This document shows positions 27,926-29,594 of a stretch of 29,594 nt of DNA, in pieces. Numbering within the stretch: the first letter of the stretch is position 1; the number at the start of each line of letters is the position of its first letter. This DNA comes from a virus: IMG/VR virus record IMGVR_UViG_3300024264_000126, positions 1-29,594 of that record; one strand, written 5' to 3'. A program made the position numbers and the translations under genes. Under the pieces are notes generated by a model, which was not told the DNA's origin, searched no databases, and saw only the letters and a list, made by a program, of their open reading frames with translations.

Positions 27926-28624
27926 ATGGCAGAGATCACACAAGTACAATTAAACGCATTGGAAAATGCATTGGATAAAATTTTTAGTAAAGTTGGCATT
28001 GACGTTGAATTTACCCGACACTTTATTGATCGTGTAAATGATGAACGCAATATGACACAAATTACATTGCGTGAACTTGGCCAGTTGTTTGCCAAAACAT
28101 ACCAAAAGTATGGAAAGCCCATTGCACAAATGGGACCAGACGCTGAAGCTGTTCTTAAAGATATGGCCAGTGATGTTAATGTGCCGTTTGCACTTGAATG
28201 GAATAAAAGTACAGGGATGTTAGAATTAATTGCCAAAACAGTTATGCGTAAGAAAAACTTCAAGACACCAGACAGAGAATTTGCTGTTGAGGCTCGTAAA
28301 GGTCCATTGGAAAAGGAAGTAATGGTACAAGGCTTGGGTGTATACTCAGTTGGTACATTACAAAGCAACCTAGCTGGAAAGTTTGCAGACTTAGCAAAGA
28401 AAGCCGCCAGTGGTGATCCATATGAGTTTAGACAAATTGAATATCATCTTAATCACGGCGTAATTGATGCAATGATGAAAAGCCTATTAGAGGCATATGA
28501 CGAATTAGCAAAACAAACAATATACAGACGTGAGTTTGGAGAAACAGCAGACGCCCACACAACGCCTATAAGTAATTATGATGTTAAAAAAATGTACGAA
28601 CGTTGGCAACGAGGCGAAAAATGA
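27926..28624 (+). CDS. Conserved phage protein of unknown function
   Basis: A 232-residue helical protein with AGGAA about 7 bases before the ATG. The first 120 residues include FTRHFIDRVNDERN and VPFALEWNKST, then AKTVMRKKNFKTPD, a pattern I have the impression of seeing as a conserved domain in T4-like marine phages. The C-terminal half (YEFRQIEYHLNHGVIDAMMK, ETIYRREF-like segments) is predicted helical. There are no Cys, membrane or nuclease motifs. Its stop overlaps the next ATG (ATGA), so the two are translated together. A link to the virion or to DNA packaging cannot be shown. Confidence 0.68.
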   Translation: MAEITQVQLNALENALDKIFSKVGIDVEFTRHFIDRVNDERNMTQITLRELGQLFAKTYQKYGKPIAQMGPDAEAVLKDMASDVNVPFALEWNKSTGMLELIAKTVMRKKNFKTPDREFAVEARKGPLEKEVMVQGLGVYSVGTLQSNLAGKFADLAKKAASGDPYEFRQIEYHLNHGVIDAMMKSLLEAYDELAKQTIYRREFGETADAHTTPISNYDVKKMYERWQRGEK

Positions 28625-29406
28625 AAATTACTGATTTTATCAATGAAGCAAAAGATGGGTTACCGGTTAAAACACTCAAAGGATTATATCATGTTGGCAC
28701 ATTGGATGCATCTAAAAAGCGTGATGGATTTGAGGGAGCAGGTTTAAGTGTAAGTACACATCCTGATGCTTGGAAGCAGATTGCAAGAGGTCACGTAACA
28801 GGTGATACGTATAGTGCTACAAAAGAAGGCAACAAATTCTTAGATGCACACGGTCTTTCAGATGCACACAATGAACAAATCAAACAGTGGGCACTCGAAA
28901 ATGACTACTTAGCACAACAAGAGACTGTCACAGTATGTTATTACGATGATGAAATGGAAGATGACCTTTGTTCAACTTTCAATTCAATGGCAGACGCAGA
29001 AGCAGAGTACGACGAAGAATTAGAACACATGGATGTGTCTGTAGACAAGGGCGGCATAGTTCCTACTGATAAACTGAAAAAAGAAACAAGACAAAATCGT
29101 ATTGAATCAACAGGTGTGCTAGAATTTGTTCTACCTATATTTGCAGAACAGCAAGGACTTGATGGTGTTTGGTGGCAAGACAAACTAGACGTAAACAGAT
29201 ATTCAGCACCACGTGGTGTTATTGTTCCTAGCAAGATTAAATCTTGGAAGTTTGCTGTTAACGAAACAGCAGGAGTTGGTCGTGTTGTAAAAGGTGTAAA
29301 TACAACTGTTGATGTAGGCGTTGATGAAATTATCAAACAAGTTAAAAAGTTTGGAAATGATGTGAATAGAGATGGTATACCTACTAAAAATTTAAGAACT
29401 AAATAG
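28621..29406 (+). CDS. Possible internal head protein with ADP-ribosyltransferase-like fold
   Basis: A 261-residue protein. The ATG at 28621 overlaps the previous stop (ATGA); an in-frame ATG at 28603 is also open, but the later one fits better. The N-terminus MKITDFINEA is close to the T4 internal-protein capsid-targeting peptide (MKTYQEFIAEA), with a potential gp21-type cleavage after Glu9. The segments LYHVGTLD (about 22-29), GAGLSVSTHPDAW, and GLDGVWWQDKLDVNRYSAPRGVIVP resemble ADP-ribosyltransferase-type toxins of phages, but I cannot point to a proven catalytic Glu. Such an enzyme, packed in the head and injected with DNA, would parallel T4 Alt. This is a hypothesis; confidence in the fold is moderate to low. 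Confidence 0.6.
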   Translation: MKITDFINEAKDGLPVKTLKGLYHVGTLDASKKRDGFEGAGLSVSTHPDAWKQIARGHVTGDTYSATKEGNKFLDAHGLSDAHNEQIKQWALENDYLAQQETVTVCYYDDEMEDDLCSTFNSMADAEAEYDEELEHMDVSVDKGGIVPTDKLKKETRQNRIESTGVLEFVLPIFAEQQGLDGVWWQDKLDVNRYSAPRGVIVPSKIKSWKFAVNETAGVGRVVKGVNTTVDVGVDEIIKQVKKFGNDVNRDGIPTKNLRTK

Positions 29407-29434
29407 TAGTATATAATTCATATTAAGGTAGCAC

Positions 29435-29594
29435 ATGGCAGAATATAACAAAGAAGTAGCAGATATTAAAAAGTCTACTGTTCCCATTAATCCAGATGTG
29501 CATAATCTGGTAAATTCTATGTGTTTTAAGACATATAATGATTTAATCATTAGTTTGCCTACTCGCACAGTTAAATGGTGTTGTAAAACAGTAA
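29435..29594 (+). CDS. Hypothetical protein, cut by the window end
   Basis: An open frame from the ATG at 29435 (AAGG 7 bases upstream) through the last base, 53 codons without a stop. The translation starts MAEYNKEVADIKKSTVPINP and continues to LPTRTVKWCCKTV. Nothing identifies a family. Weak ACTAAATA at 29398-29405, six of eight matches to the late octamer, could be its promoter. The rest of the gene lies outside the window. Confidence 0.55.
   Translation, partial: MAEYNKEVADIKKSTVPINPDVHNLVNSMCFKTYNDLIISLPTRTVKWCCKTV

Noticed and set aside
27808-28368. 186-codon minus-strand open frame
   Set aside because: It runs antisense to the end of the SNase gene and the next conserved gene, with composition of a shadow frame.
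1-29594. tRNA genes, CRISPR arrays, integrase or insertion sequences
   Set aside because: No cloverleaf with TPsiC arm, no spaced repeats, and no recombinase or transposase signature were seen by eye.

Overview
The window reads as part of a tailed, T4-like phage (Caudoviricetes, contractile-tail type), most likely a marine one infecting a Gram-negative bacterium. The evidence is: tightly packed, AT-rich genes almost all on the + strand; about a dozen NATAAATA octamers placed like T4 late promoters directly before structural genes; sigma-70 type promoters before short early-type genes; and typical marine myovirus cargo (phoH, uvdE, an SNase-fold nuclease, repeat-rich tail proteins, a subtilisin-like protease, and paired proteins starting MGRPL). 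An inner-membrane/outer-membrane spanin pair implies a host with an outer membrane. No tRNA, CRISPR array, insertion sequence or integrase was seen.

Layout. 1-5353: small early-type genes, several with their own consensus promoter, including a DUF2693-like protein, a eukaryotic-type phosphomannomutase-like HAD protein, a ParB-like protein next to an HNH endonuclease, and a second HAD phosphatase. 5359-6090: phoH, the only convincing minus-strand gene. 6252-12081: a late-promoter-led block with two unknown proteins, a translation initiation factor IF-1 homologue, overlapping i-spanin and o-spanin genes, a DnaJ-like co-chaperone, and a ClpA-type AAA+ unfoldase that keeps a ClpP-docking loop. 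12084-18189: late structural genes (tail/fibre-like proteins and a small 85-residue protein), interrupted at about 17063-17420 by an apparent non-coding RNA unit with its own promoter and terminator. 18188-21756: a holin-like membrane protein, a RyR-domain protein, two early-type genes, uvdE, a GIY-YIG-like homing endonuclease and a small gene. 21777-25100: a long fibre protein ending in a cupredoxin-like domain, then a subtilisin-like protease. 25115-29594: more late genes, including a duplicated pair of MGRPL proteins with an identical 60-bp leader, a conserved marine-phage protein, an SNase, a possible internal head protein, and a truncated gene at the window edge.

How it fits together. 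Early-type promoters share near-consensus -35/-10 boxes with 17-bp spacers, and most spacers contain a dyad, as if one regulator reads them all. Late genes are driven by NATAAATA motifs, five of which contain the stop codon of the preceding gene. At two of them (holin-like gene, 18188; gene at 27026) the late start point falls in or at the edge of the loop of a hairpin that would hide the Shine-Dalgarno sequence of read-through transcripts, the arrangement known for T4 gene e. At four others a hairpin begins exactly six bases after the octamer, so the late mRNA would start with a stem-loop. These RNA-level controls, together with the non-coding RNA, the IF-1/DnaJ/ClpA set and a possibly capsid-targeted ADP-ribosyltransferase-like protein, are the most interesting parts of the window.
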